DNA from: Candidatus Peregrinibacteria bacterium CG10_big_fil_rev_8_21_14_0_10_36_19
GTDB lineage: Bacteria > Patescibacteriota > Gracilibacteria > UBA1369 > LOWO2-01-FULL-3
DNA: 64,000 bases
Direction of reading: 5' to 3'
Assembly (NCBI GenBank): GCA_002772535.1
Contig: PFDP01000012.1
Span: 77,341 to 141,340 of the forward strand
The notes under the pieces were generated by a model. It had not been told where the DNA came from and did no database searches. It saw only the letters and a list, made by a program, of their open reading frames with translations. A program made the position numbers and the translations under genes. Below, one piece after another: positions 28,528 through 37,496 of the stretch (positions are counted from its first letter, which is position 1; each line of letters starts with the position of its first letter).

Positions 28528-30234
28528 TTAATCTTCTTTATATGGATAGAGTTTTCTTGGGGCGGTTATGTATTTGGACATGAGGAGGTTGTCTTTTACT
28601 GTGCCGTCGTTTTCGGTGATTTTTTGAATCCAGGCTATTTCATTCCAATTTGGGTTGGCGATTGATTTGAGATTCTCCGGAACGCGTCCAGCATAAAGTG
28701 GGCCTATCAGTTCTACAGATTTGTAAATTGGCTGGCCGTAGAGCTCTACGTAGGCATCGTCACCATCATTGTATGCCTGAATGAAGAGATAATTTTCAGT
28801 ATTGTTGCGAAATCTTAGATCTTTTGATCCAGGATAAATTGCAGCATCTAGTCCGTTACCAAACTCTTCGTAATAAAGAATGTAAAGGGTGTGATTGGAT
28901 TTTTCCAATATTTCTAAGCCCGCTCCAACTAGGGCGCGGTAGAGAGTTGTAGAGACTTGGCAAAGACCACCGCCGGGTACTGGAATTAAATCTTGGCCAC
29001 CAAAAATTGCTAAAGATTGCTCCCAACCATTAGCACGGTTGATTTCACCTAATGTTGAATTAAAGGAATATTCTTGATCTGGTTTTAATAAAATATTGTG
29101 TACTTTTTCACTAACTCCTTTACGTATGTTGTATTTTCGACCAAATCCCGATTTTGCAAAACTGGAGCGTCCTTGAGAAAGTTTTTGTAGTGGGCCTAAA
29201 TCCACACCTGTTTCATTAATTACTTTCGAAGGAGAGGTTGTTATTACTATCTCTGTGGTGTCGAGCCCGTTCTTGATGTTTTTAATAAATGCCTCGGCTG
29301 TGGATTTGTAATCTATGTGGCGGCCATCGACAGCATGGCCTTCTGTTTGAGCGTATAGTTCTCCTTCTTTTGGTAGAGCTTTTATTGTGAGGTTTGTGGC
29401 TTCCCTTTCGATGGCCGCCGAAACATCTTGCTCAAGATGTTTTTTTAGCTCGTTTTCATTAACAGTAAATTCACCGTTTTTTACTTTTACGGCATATGGA
29501 GGAATGAAAAATTTGTATGTGTATTGGTTCTCAATGGTTTCCGTATATGTGAGAGTGTGTTTATGTTTTAGAAGTGACTTTAACTTCTCTGCATCACTTT
29601 CTGCTGATTCTGTATTATAAAATGCTTTTGTTTCGGTGGTGGAAATTTGTATGTCCTGATTTCCGTATATTAGAGCCTTAGTAATTTGGGATTTGAGATC
29701 TGCTAGGTTTGGCTCTTTTCCATCAATATGCGTTTGAAGTGAAATGTTGCCATTGGTATCAACCTGTACTTGAGCATCCTTTGAAACAACTATATTTGGA
29801 AAATATTGTTCTAATTTTGTATTGAGAATGGCTGAGTCTACCTCAATGATTGGGGGTAATTTTTGAGTGATGAATAAACTAGTAAGTCTTTGACCCCAGT
29901 GCTTTATGAGTGAATTTGTGGCTGAAATAGTTTTGATGTCGGAAATGGTTTTTTGTGAATTGAAGGTGAAGCCGAGCTCTGAAGGAGCGAGGCTTATTGT
30001 TATATCTTTGTAGGTGAAGTTTAGAGGTTGGGATAGGGCTTTGGAATAATAATTTACTAGTTCTTTTTCTGCATCGTCGTAAGTGGAGCTTTGGATTTCT
30101 AAATCACCTATCATTACATCTGTTGTGATAGTGTTTGCGGCGGATTGTTTAAAAGAAAAAAGGAGTACAAAGAAAAGAACCACTAAAGCAATGGTCATTT
30201 TTTGATTCCAACTATTATCCTTATTTTTTGACAT
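28528..30234 (-). CDS. VanW-family protein with peptidoglycan-binding-type repeats
   Basis: 568 aa. One N-terminal transmembrane anchor (about 13-30) is followed by an extracytoplasmic region with two repeats of the PG_binding_4 type (about 40-130 and 190-320), and by a VanW domain (about 345-510, GRKYNIRKGVSEKVHNILLK, PVPGGGLCQVSTTLYRA). The family is linked with glycopeptide resistance clusters and with the cell wall, but its biochemical role is not established. Its ATG overlaps the xth stop (TAAATG); the two are probably co-transcribed. Confidence 0.88.
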   Translation of the reverse strand: MSKNKDNSWNQKMTIALVVLFFVLLFSFKQSAANTITTDVMIGDLEIQSSTYDDAEKELVNYYSKALSQPLNFTYKDITISLAPSELGFTFNSQKTISDIKTISATNSLIKHWGQRLTSLFITQKLPPIIEVDSAILNTKLEQYFPNIVVSKDAQVQVDTNGNISLQTHIDGKEPNLADLKSQITKALIYGNQDIQISTTETKAFYNTESAESDAEKLKSLLKHKHTLTYTETIENQYTYKFFIPPYAVKVKNGEFTVNENELKKHLEQDVSAAIEREATNLTIKALPKEGELYAQTEGHAVDGRHIDYKSTAEAFIKNIKNGLDTTEIVITTSPSKVINETGVDLGPLQKLSQGRSSFAKSGFGRKYNIRKGVSEKVHNILLKPDQEYSFNSTLGEINRANGWEQSLAIFGGQDLIPVPGGGLCQVSTTLYRALVGAGLEILEKSNHTLYILYYEEFGNGLDAAIYPGSKDLRFRNNTENYLFIQAYNDGDDAYVELYGQPIYKSVELIGPLYAGRVPENLKSIANPNWNEIAWIQKITENDGTVKDNLLMSKYITAPRKLYPYKED

Positions 30235-30999
30235 TTATTTTTTAAGAATGAGTCCTACAGGGCAATGATCTGAACCCATTATATCAGAAAGAATGTAGGC
30301 ATCGTGAAGTTTTTTTTCTAGGGAGTCTGAAACACAGAAATAATCTATTCTCCAGCCAACATTTCTCCTTCTTGCTCCACCTCTGTAGCTCCACCATGTG
30401 TAGTTATCTGGACCTTTGTGAAAATGGCGAAAAGTATCTATGAATCCGGCTGTTAATAATTTTTGAAAGCCTTCGCGTTCTTCGTCCGTGAATCCTGCCT
30501 CTCCCCTGTTGGCATCTGGACGGGCAAGATCTATATCTTTGTGGGCTACATTAAGATCTCCACAAGTGATAACTGGCTTTTTCTTTTCGAGGTATTTTAG
30601 GTAGGTTCTAAATTCATCATCCCAAACTTGGCGATATTGAAGTCTGGAAAGATCGTGTTTTACATTTGGGGTGTAGACATTAACCAAAAAATAATCGTCG
30701 TATTCGGCTGTCAGAACTCTTCCTTCGTCGTCGTGCTCTTCTTTTCCTATACCAAGATGAATTGCATTAGGCTTAACACGACTATAAATTGCTGTTCCAG
30801 AATATCCTGGACGCTTTGCTGAATTAAAATAGCAATGATAGCCCTCAAGTGGATTTACCTCTTCCGGTAATTGATGGTCAAACGCTTTGATTTCTTGAAG
30901 ACACAGGATATCGGGCTGATGAGTTGCTAGGAATTCCATAAATCCTTTTTTGTGCACTGCACGCAGCCCGTTAACGTTCCAAGAAATGAGGTTTATCAT
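30235..30999 (-). CDS. xth: Exodeoxyribonuclease III / AP endonuclease
   Basis: Cleaves abasic sites and 3' blocks in base-excision repair. 254 aa of the EEP fold: [18 protein letters not shown] (metal-binding Glu), [16 protein letters not shown] and SDHCPVGL with the catalytic Asp-His. It is closer to the ExoA/XthA group. Together with MutM in the window it supplies oxidative-damage repair. The promoter is probably TTGTTA-17-TACAAT (about 31052-31028). Confidence 0.95.
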   Translation of the reverse strand: MINLISWNVNGLRAVHKKGFMEFLATHQPDILCLQEIKAFDHQLPEEVNPLEGYHCYFNSAKRPGYSGTAIYSRVKPNAIHLGIGKEEHDDEGRVLTAEYDDYFLVNVYTPNVKHDLSRLQYRQVWDDEFRTYLKYLEKKKPVITCGDLNVAHKDIDLARPDANRGEAGFTDEEREGFQKLLTAGFIDTFRHFHKGPDNYTWWSYRGGARRRNVGWRIDYFCVSDSLEKKLHDAYILSDIMGSDHCPVGLILKK

Positions 31000-31064
31000 T
31001 AGATTTTGTTTAAAACTTGTGGGTTCATTGTATTAGCTTGAACAGCTGCTAACAAGTTCAAATT

Positions 31065-31778
31065 TTAAAGACCATATGCTTTATCTCTTTCAAATAGTTG
31101 CAACATTTTTCTTCTCAACGGGTTAATACAATCCTTAAATGGTGCTGACTCTAAAACTTCATCAACAGTTCTGCCACATGTTAATGCAAGTAGATATGCA
31201 AGCCTTAAAACTGCTGCATCTGCTGCTGGATAGCCATCTTCACTCAAATAATCTGGATGAAATAATTTTTCTGGATTCTTATTACCCACAACTACGTTTT
31301 GCAAACCATGCTCAACCGCACGAGCGAGACCTAAAGCACTTAGTTCAGAGCGTGTAGTCCCATCTGGATTTCCAGTAGGATCTGCAGTTCTTAAACTAGT
31401 ATCAAAATGAGCGTCTCTCATTGCTCTAGTTTTCCCCTCTTCCATTGCCTTAAGGGTAGTTGACCCCTCCAACCAATTTGCATTATTAACCACATTTAGA
31501 AGTGCTGCATTAACTGCAACAGTATATCCATCAAGATTTACTGCCCCTTCTCTTGCAATATCTTTTACACGACCTCCTCTCAAAGAATTTCTTTGATCCT
31601 CGGCAAAATTTGATAGTGCATTCTGCTGATCGGAATCTAATCCCCTATAAACACTTGGGAAAAGTGTAATTTCACTTAAAGGCAATACCTGCCTTGGTGT
31701 TAAAGGTTGTGCTGAAACTAGATGTAATTTTGGAGTCTCTCCTTGAGACTCTCCTGGTGCTAAATTTTTTAAACTCAT
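31065..31778 (-). CDS. Hypothetical protein
   Basis: 237 aa, soluble, no signal peptide. It is richer in Ala, Arg and Leu than its neighbours. The first 40 residues look disordered (Pro/Ser/Gln), and the rest is predicted helical (AAVLRLAYLLALTCGRTVDEVL). Family not recognised. Its start is preceded by a terminator-like hairpin and a short leader ORF (see 31796-31961), so its expression may be controlled by attenuation. Confidence 0.75.
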   Translation of the reverse strand: MSLKNLAPGESQGETPKLHLVSAQPLTPRQVLPLSEITLFPSVYRGLDSDQQNALSNFAEDQRNSLRGGRVKDIAREGAVNLDGYTVAVNAALLNVVNNANWLEGSTTLKAMEEGKTRAMRDAHFDTSLRTADPTGNPDGTTRSELSALGLARAVEHGLQNVVVGNKNPEKLFHPDYLSEDGYPAADAAVLRLAYLLALTCGRTVDEVLESAPFKDCINPLRRKMLQLFERDKAYGL

Positions 31779-31795
31779 ATTTTTTTGGTTATGAA

Positions 31796-31821
31796 ATAAA
31801 AAACTCCGCTTTATGCGGAGT
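31796..31821 (-). terminator. Terminator in the leader of the 31065-31778 gene
   Basis: Minus strand: ACTCCGC-ataaa-GCGGAGT (31821-31803), followed by a T-rich run. It lies between the leader promoter and the ATG at 31778, so it would cut transcripts before the gene unless read through. Confidence 0.75.
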
Positions 31822-31847
31822 ATGAGTTTTCTTAGTTTTGAACTTTT

Positions 31848-31925
31848 TTAACTTATGAAAATCACCTCCGCTTTGGCGTAGTTTGTAATAATGCTTACAA
31901 TAATTTGGCGTGATTGATTATTCAT
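31848..31925 (-). CDS. Possible 25-aa leader peptide
   Basis: A short ORF starts MNNQSRQIIVSIITNYAKAE and ends at a TAA about 27 nt before the terminator stem. Its ATG is 7 nt after a -10 box, as in the other leaderless genes. Such a position fits a leader peptide acting in attenuation, but conservation is not known and it may be chance. It contains no run of a single amino acid that would show a classical amino-acid attenuator. Confidence 0.35.
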   Translation of the reverse strand: MNNQSRQIIVSIITNYAKAEVIFIS

Positions 31926-31932
31926 TATTTGC

Positions 31933-31961
31933 ATCTTAAGCATTATTTTTTGACTAGTCAA
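31933..31961 (-). promoter_or_regulatory. Promoter of the leader/hypothetical gene
   Basis: Minus strand: TTGACT (31961-31956), 17-bp spacer, TAAGAT (31938-31933), 7 nt to ATG 31925. Confidence 0.6.
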
Positions 31962-32026
31962 GTTAAGTTAATTTGACGCTAAATTGTTCATGATAGTATG
32001 TGTTCTTGTATTTTTAATTTATCAAT

Positions 32027-32734
32027 GTGGAAGTTCAAAGGTCTCAAGGGAATAGTGGTAATGAAATTATAGATAGAATTTGTGAAAAAATTGATAGTGG
32101 TGAAATTAATTTAGTTGCTATAGATGGCCCTCCAGGAATTGGCAAAACAACATTGATTGCACAGGTAATACACTATCTGGCGATGCGTAATATGCCATAT
32201 TGTGTTGTTGGTACGGATGATGACTGTATAGAAAGAGATCAAAGGGATGGACTTGAACTACTTTCTTTCCATACTGGAGAAATTGTGCGAAGGGTAATTA
32301 ATGCTCATGTGGATCCGAGATTTCCAAATGGAGCATCCTTAGACTTTAAAAGGTATAGTTCAAAAACCGGCAAGAGAGATGAACCTCATAGCTATAATGT
32401 TCCTGGAAGCAAAGGGGTTTTAATTGTGGAGGGTGTGAGATCTTCTGAACACACTTTAGATGTAATGGCGGATTATAGAAGTGAAGTTTTAAGAAGATGT
32501 TTATTTGTTTTGTTAGAAAAATCTGGAGAGCTTGTGGAAATGCAAAGACTGGAAAGAGACATGAATGCCAAAGGGCTTGCAGAAAGTGTTGTTATGGAAA
32601 GAATTGCCTCACAAAGAGATCATTTGTCATACTATTTTGGACTTTTACGAAAAAGGCTTCATAATGCCGGAGATTTTGAAGTTGGAAGATACAATAGAGA
32701 TGCTAGAATACATGTAGGAACTATTACGAAATAA
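32027..32734 (+). CDS. P-loop kinase, uridine-kinase/PRK-like
   Basis: 235 aa. Walker A GPPGIGKTT at residues 34-42, a nucleotide-binding Asp pair (GTDDDC), a lid region with Arg/Lys (QRLERDM) and an EGV motif (LIVEGVRSSE) typical of the phosphoribulokinase/uridine kinase superfamily. Substrate unknown. GTG start at 32027; an ATG two bases upstream is in another frame. Followed 1 nt later by the flavoprotein gene. The call as a small-molecule kinase is fairly sure; the substrate is not. Confidence 0.7.
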   Translation: MEVQRSQGNSGNEIIDRICEKIDSGEINLVAIDGPPGIGKTTLIAQVIHYLAMRNMPYCVVGTDDDCIERDQRDGLELLSFHTGEIVRRVINAHVDPRFPNGASLDFKRYSSKTGKRDEPHSYNVPGSKGVLIVEGVRSSEHTLDVMADYRSEVLRRCLFVLLEKSGELVEMQRLERDMNAKGLAESVVMERIASQRDHLSYYFGLLRKRLHNAGDFEVGRYNRDARIHVGTITK

Positions 32735-32735
32735 A

Positions 32736-33965
32736 ATGATTAAAGTAGCAATTGTTGGTGGTGGGGCGGCCGGCATGATGGCGGCCGCCACTGTAGTTGA
32801 AGCGGACACGGATGCTGAAGTTTTTTTGATAGAGAAAAACACTATTTTAGGAAGGAAGGTTATTATTTCTGGTGGAGGAAGATGCAATGTAACTACCGGT
32901 ATAGATGATCTAAAAGTTGTTTTGAAAAAATATCCACGAGGTGAAAAGTTTTTGAGAACTGCAATGTATAACTTTAAGCCCGAAGATGTACGCAAATGGG
33001 TGGAGGATCATGGAGTGAAACTGAAGGTAGAAAAAGACATGAGGGTTTTTCCTGTGTCAGATAATGGGAAAGATGTGGTTGGAGTTTTTGAAAAAGTTTT
33101 AAAGAACGATAAAGCGAAAATAATTTTTAAAAAATCCGTAAAAACTATTAGTAAAATGGGGGGGTATTTTTCTGTTGAATTAGATGATGGAGAAATTCTT
33201 GAGGTTGATAAGGTTATACTAACTACTGGAGGACAGGCCTACAGACACACCGGATCTGTTGGTGAAGGTTATAAATTAGCAGAAAGTCTTGGGCATAGCA
33301 TTACTCCCCTTGCGGCTAGTTTGAGCGCGTTTTTAGTGAAAGAAGATTGGGTGAAGAATTTATCTGGAGTGTCTTTTTCAAATGTTAAATTGAAGTTGGT
33401 AAAAAATGAGCGTAATGAGTTTGCTGGCCCAATAATGTTTACTCACAAGGGGCTTACGGGGCCTGCTGTATTTGCACTTTCATCAATGAGTGCATATGAG
33501 CTAATAGAAAAGGAAGATAATGCGGATTTGTTTATGGATTTTGTACCTGACATAAGTTATGAGGAGTTATCTAAGCAGATTGAAAAGACTATGAAAAATG
33601 AACCAAAGAAGTTTTTTTATAAAACTCTGGGGGGTTTTGCGCCGAAGTCTTTTATAAAATCCCTGTGTGATGAGCTTGGAGTAAACATTGAAAAGATAAA
33701 TGCTGAGGTTTCTAAGAAAGATTTCAATAAAGTAATAGAAGGTCTTAAAAATTGTAGAATAACTTTGAATGGAAGAACTGCTGGTGAGGAATTTGTGACT
33801 GCTGGAGGAGTTGAACTTACAGAAGTTGACTCTAAGACAATGGAGTCGAAAATTTGTCCAGGCCTTTATTTCGCGGGAGAAATACTAAATATTGATGGTT
33901 TTACTGGTGGATATAATTTGCAAGTTGCCTGGTGCACAGGAAGACTAGCAGGTGAAAATATTTGA
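32736..33965 (+). CDS. HI0933/BaiN-family FAD-dependent oxidoreductase
   Basis: 409 aa flavoprotein. FAD-binding GGGAAGMMAA at the N-terminus, then ISGGGRCNVT, a central insert domain (about 190-340) and the family's C-terminal GGVELTEVDSKTMESK and GFTGGYNLQVAWCTGRLAGE. The substrate of most members is unknown. It follows the kinase gene by 1 nt and is 15 nt before ppcA, whose promoter may lie inside its 3' end. Confidence 0.92.
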   Translation: MIKVAIVGGGAAGMMAAATVVEADTDAEVFLIEKNTILGRKVIISGGGRCNVTTGIDDLKVVLKKYPRGEKFLRTAMYNFKPEDVRKWVEDHGVKLKVEKDMRVFPVSDNGKDVVGVFEKVLKNDKAKIIFKKSVKTISKMGGYFSVELDDGEILEVDKVILTTGGQAYRHTGSVGEGYKLAESLGHSITPLAASLSAFLVKEDWVKNLSGVSFSNVKLKLVKNERNEFAGPIMFTHKGLTGPAVFALSSMSAYELIEKEDNADLFMDFVPDISYEELSKQIEKTMKNEPKKFFYKTLGGFAPKSFIKSLCDELGVNIEKINAEVSKKDFNKVIEGLKNCRITLNGRTAGEEFVTAGGVELTEVDSKTMESKICPGLYFAGEILNIDGFTGGYNLQVAWCTGRLAGENI

Positions 33966-33974
33966 TGATATATT
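33966..33974 (+). promoter_or_regulatory. Possible extended -10 promoter of ppcA, leaderless
   Basis: Extended TGA-TATATT (33966-33974), 6 nt before the ATG at 33981. The -35 region is poor. Confidence 0.45.
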
Positions 33975-33980
33975 CTAGTC

Positions 33981-35489
33981 ATGAGAAAAATTCCAGCAAC
34001 AATGGCAACCCAACATCCGGACAATTCTCGTCCTACTTATTTTTCAAATCGCCGTTTTGTTGCGGCTAACGATGAGGTGGAAGAATGCTACAGATGCTTT
34101 TCTGAGCTTGGAGTTCAGGAATTTATGTGGGATTGGGAAGGTAAATTTGTAGATGAAGCGGTTATTGATAGACTCTACAATGGCTACCACGACTATTTTC
34201 AAAAACATCCAATTGGTAAAGATTTGTTTTTAACATTTAGAGTTCCTAATGTTTGGATTGAATCTAATCACAAATTGCCTAGGTCTTTAATGGGACTTCT
34301 ATCTGCAGAAGAAGCTGCTAAAACTTATAAGTTCTATGGGCCGCCGCTGTTTGAGATAATTTTGCCGATGACAACGAAGGCTGAGCAACTTATATATTTG
34401 CAGAAGTCTTTTAAAAGGATTGCGGCGGCCTCTAAGGATTTCTTTGATGTGAAGAGCAAACTGGATTTTATAAATGTGATTCCACTTTTTGAAGAGTTTA
34501 GTGTTATGGAAAATTGTCAGGAAATTTTGCATGGGTATGTAAATTTCTTGAAAGAAGAATATGGTTATAAACCACCTTATCTAAGAATTTTTACTGCCAG
34601 AAGTGATCCAGCTGTTAATGCAGGATTCCTACCTGCTAAAATGGCAAATAGATTGGCTGTGCATCTTTATCATGAGTTTGAAGAACAAACTGGAATTAAA
34701 GTTTTCCCTTGGGTTGGCGGTGGAGCTTTACCTTTTAGAGGAGGGATTAATCCTGAGAATATTGATGCGGTGGTGGAAGAATATAGGGGTGTTTCAACTG
34801 TAACTGTGCAAAGTGCATTTAGGTATGATTATGATCTTCCACAGGTAAAAGCAGCAATTAAAAGGCTAAACGAAGAGATTCCTAAGAATCATAAAAAATA
34901 TGTTAAGTTAACAAAAGAAGAGGTGGAGACTGTGAAGAAGTTTAATAAAGCGGCAGCAGATTTTTATAGACCTGTAATAGAAAATTCGGCAGACATAATT
35001 AATAAGGTTGCAGATAAGCTGCCTGGTCATAGAGAGAGAGTTCAACACGTTGGGCTATTTGGATATTCTAGAGGTCTTGGAAAAGTGCAACTCCCAAGAG
35101 CAATTAAATTTACTGGAGCACTTTATTCTCTTGGTGTTCCACCAGAATTAATTGGTTCTGGTAGAGCATTGAAATATGCCAAAGAAAAAGGAATGCTTGA
35201 TTTAGTTATGAAACTTTGTCCTTATTTGAAAGCAGATTTTGAACATGCTGGTCATTATTTGAATCGTGAAAATTTGGATTTTATGTGCAAGAAAAATCCT
35301 GTTTGGGAAAAAGTTAGAGAGGACATCCAGTTGATAGAAGAAGTTTTAGAAATAAAAATTGGACCTACAAAAACTCACCAGATTATACATAGAAACTTTA
35401 CATCAAATATCTTCCACAAAATGAACTTAGGAGAAGAATTTGATGAAGATATTTTAAAAGCTGCAGAGATTAGAAAATCTCTAGGATGA
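33981..35489 (+). CDS. ppcA: Archaeal-type phosphoenolpyruvate carboxylase
   Basis: Carboxylates PEP to oxaloacetate. 502 aa, about half the size of the classical bacterial enzyme, and it begins MRKIPATMATQHPDNS, the hallmark of the archaeal (PEPcase_2) family. HRERVQHVGLFGYSRG and GRALKYAKEK are further conserved segments. The archaeal type is rare in bacteria (known in a few clostridia and uncultured groups). It probably supplies oxaloacetate for aspartate; the convergent neighbour is an aminotransferase. The genes overlap by 9 nt at their 3' ends. Confidence 0.93.
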   Translation: MRKIPATMATQHPDNSRPTYFSNRRFVAANDEVEECYRCFSELGVQEFMWDWEGKFVDEAVIDRLYNGYHDYFQKHPIGKDLFLTFRVPNVWIESNHKLPRSLMGLLSAEEAAKTYKFYGPPLFEIILPMTTKAEQLIYLQKSFKRIAAASKDFFDVKSKLDFINVIPLFEEFSVMENCQEILHGYVNFLKEEYGYKPPYLRIFTARSDPAVNAGFLPAKMANRLAVHLYHEFEEQTGIKVFPWVGGGALPFRGGINPENIDAVVEEYRGVSTVTVQSAFRYDYDLPQVKAAIKRLNEEIPKNHKKYVKLTKEEVETVKKFNKAAADFYRPVIENSADIINKVADKLPGHRERVQHVGLFGYSRGLGKVQLPRAIKFTGALYSLGVPPELIGSGRALKYAKEKGMLDLVMKLCPYLKADFEHAGHYLNRENLDFMCKKNPVWEKVREDIQLIEEVLEIKIGPTKTHQIIHRNFTSNIFHKMNLGEEFDEDILKAAEIRKSLG

Positions 35490-36803
35490 TAAATAATCTT
35501 TAACTGCCTGAGAAACTTTTGAGTAGGTTTCTTGGCGGCGCTTGTCGTCACGATCTAGTGTTGTTAGGCGGAAGCCATAATATGGGCTGAAAAACCCGCT
35601 TGCTGGCACTACACAGATTCCTGTTGTTGCTAGAAGATAATATGCAAAGCGTTTGTCTAATGGGAAGCCTTCAACATTAACTTGTGATTCAATAAACTTA
35701 CGAGCTTCTTCATTTTCAATATGCAGAGTTTGAGTTGGCTTGAGAACCCCATCTTCAAAAAGTGGCATCATGTAGAATGCACCGTTAATGCGTTGAACTT
35801 TTAGTCCTGGAGTACTTGATAAAATATCAGCAATGTAGTTGGCATTTTTTTCTAACTCTGACGTGTAAGTTTGGATCCATGCTTCAAATTTAGGATGGTC
35901 ATAAATTTGTGGAAGAATGTGCTGAGGTAAGCTAACTGAACAAACTTCCATAAGTACACGTTTTTTTACGGCTTCGGCAAAATCTTTGTATTCTGGGTCT
36001 AGATCTACATTATGAAACTCAAGCCAACCACAACGCCCTCCTGGCCAAGGAACATCTTTAGAAAGCCCTCTCATAACGATTAAAGGCACTCTTCCTTGGG
36101 CAATTTCTGTGAGTTGAACATATTTTTGACCGTTAAAAACTAGGCGGAAATAGATTTCGTCTGAGATAAGCATTAAATCATATTTTTCAGCTAACTGTAC
36201 TAATTTTTCTAAGGTCTCTTCGGTGTAAACTCCACCTGTTGGATTGTTTGGATTGATAATTAAAATCCCTGCTATTTCAGGATATTTTTGAATTTGAGAT
36301 TCGAGATGTTCAAGATCTGGTTGCCATCCGTTGTTTGGATCTAGATTATAGGAAATTGACTCCTCACCAGCGTTAAAAGATTCCAATGAGGCGTGAGTTG
36401 GATAACTTGGAGTTGGCTGAATGATGCGACTTCCCTTTGGCAGCATATGGTACATTGCGGCAATCCCCGCTCCGAGTCCGCTAACGAAAAGTACATATTC
36501 ATAATCTAAAGTTGATGAAGGTGAAAACCTTTTAGAATAATCTACAACCCAGTGGCGTGTAGATGGAAGCCCACGAGAATGAGAATAACCAAAAGCCTTA
36601 TCGCCAGGCTTCTTAACTTCCTCAATAATAAGTTCTTTAAGAAAATCCGGAACCGGCCAACTTTTAGCAATTGGGTCACCAATATTTTCTCCTATGAATT
36701 TAAAGTTTGGATCAATTTCACCTAATTTTTGCGCAACATCAACAATTTCACGGATTCCATATTTCAACATATCTACATTTGGATTTGAAAGTTTTGTTCT
36801 CAT
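35481..36803 (-). CDS. Class I/II aminotransferase
   Basis: PLP-dependent aminotransferase, 440 aa. Motifs: NPNNPTGGVYTEETL, SDEIYFRLVF and the PLP lysine in GLSKDVPWPGGRCGW. It fits the alanine/aspartate subgroup (AlaA/AspC-like); the convergent PEP carboxylase makes an oxaloacetate-aspartate role reasonable, but specificity cannot be read from sequence. It is divergent from the rhodanese gene. Confidence 0.88.
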   Translation of the reverse strand: MRTKLSNPNVDMLKYGIREIVDVAQKLGEIDPNFKFIGENIGDPIAKSWPVPDFLKELIIEEVKKPGDKAFGYSHSRGLPSTRHWVVDYSKRFSPSSTLDYEYVLFVSGLGAGIAAMYHMLPKGSRIIQPTPSYPTHASLESFNAGEESISYNLDPNNGWQPDLEHLESQIQKYPEIAGILIINPNNPTGGVYTEETLEKLVQLAEKYDLMLISDEIYFRLVFNGQKYVQLTEIAQGRVPLIVMRGLSKDVPWPGGRCGWLEFHNVDLDPEYKDFAEAVKKRVLMEVCSVSLPQHILPQIYDHPKFEAWIQTYTSELEKNANYIADILSSTPGLKVQRINGAFYMMPLFEDGVLKPTQTLHIENEEARKFIESQVNVEGFPLDKRFAYYLLATTGICVVPASGFFSPYYGFRLTTLDRDDKRRQETYSKVSQAVKDYLSS

Positions 36804-36827
36804 AATTCTTAAGGTTATTTGCTCGTA

Positions 36828-36857
36828 TTGTAATGAAAATATTTTTTCAGGTATAGT
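36828..36857 (+). promoter_or_regulatory. Leaderless promoter of the rhodanese gene
   Basis: TTGTAA (36828-36833), 18-bp spacer, TATAGT (36852-36857); 6 nt to the ATG at 36864. Confidence 0.55.
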
Positions 36858-36863
36858 TGATTT

Positions 36864-37160
36864 ATGAAAAGTATTACTGCTAAAGACCTATGTGAGGTTT
36901 TAAAATCTGACGATAAAAATGTACTGCTCTTGGATGTGAGAAGTGCTGAAGAGTTTGAGGAAGGTCATATACCTGGTGCTATTAACATTCCAGCAATGGG
37001 ACTTTTAAATAGATCTGATGAGCTAAAAGGATATGAAAGAATTTTTGTAAACTGCAAAGGTGGTGGCAGAAGTATGATGGCTTGCCAGTACTTAAACCAG
37101 AAGGGTTTTGATAATGTTTACAATGTTATTGGAGGGTTTGATGCTTGGAAGGAATGTTAA
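36864..37160 (+). CDS. Single-domain rhodanese
   Basis: 98 aa rhodanese domain with DVRSAEEFEEGHIPGAINIP and the active loop NCKGGGRSMMAC, whose Cys (about residue 70) would carry persulfide sulfur. GlpE/PspE-like. Its function is probably sulfur transfer or thiol chemistry. It is followed by the Smr gene with a 6-nt gap, so they share a transcript. Confidence 0.9.
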   Translation: MKSITAKDLCEVLKSDDKNVLLLDVRSAEEFEEGHIPGAINIPAMGLLNRSDELKGYERIFVNCKGGGRSMMACQYLNQKGFDNVYNVIGGFDAWKEC

Positions 37161-37166
37161 AAAACT

Positions 37167-37496
37167 ATGGGAAAAAATAAAGACAGACTAAAAAAGAAGA
37201 ATAAATACGACAACTTAAGCAAGCCACAGGCGGAGTTTGATTTTCATGATAAAGGCATTTTGGCACCTCATCATGTAAAAAAATTGGCAGATGAGTTTTT
37301 GGAAAGTTGTGAAAGGAGAGGTCTTACAAAAATTCTGTTTATAACTGGGAAAGGACTGCATTCAAAAAATGGAATGCCTGTTATTAAGCCATTTTTGAGA
37401 AAATATCTGTTATCCTTGCCAAATGTAGCTAGGGTTTATGAAGGTAGAAGTGATAGAGGTGGAGAGGGAACTTTGGAAGTGATTTTAAACTCTTAA
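37167..37496 (+). CDS. Smr-domain protein
   Basis: 109 aa with a basic N-terminal tail (KDRLKKKNKYD) and a Smr (MutS2 C-terminal-type) domain: EFDFHDKGILAPHHVKKLAD, LFITGKGLHSKNG and EGTLEVIL. Such stand-alone proteins are probable endonucleases acting on RNA or DNA, in some cases on stalled ribosome mRNA. The 3' end overlaps the convergent helicase gene by 12 nt. Confidence 0.88.
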   Translation: MGKNKDRLKKKNKYDNLSKPQAEFDFHDKGILAPHHVKKLADEFLESCERRGLTKILFITGKGLHSKNGMPVIKPFLRKYLLSLPNVARVYEGRSDRGGEGTLEVILNS

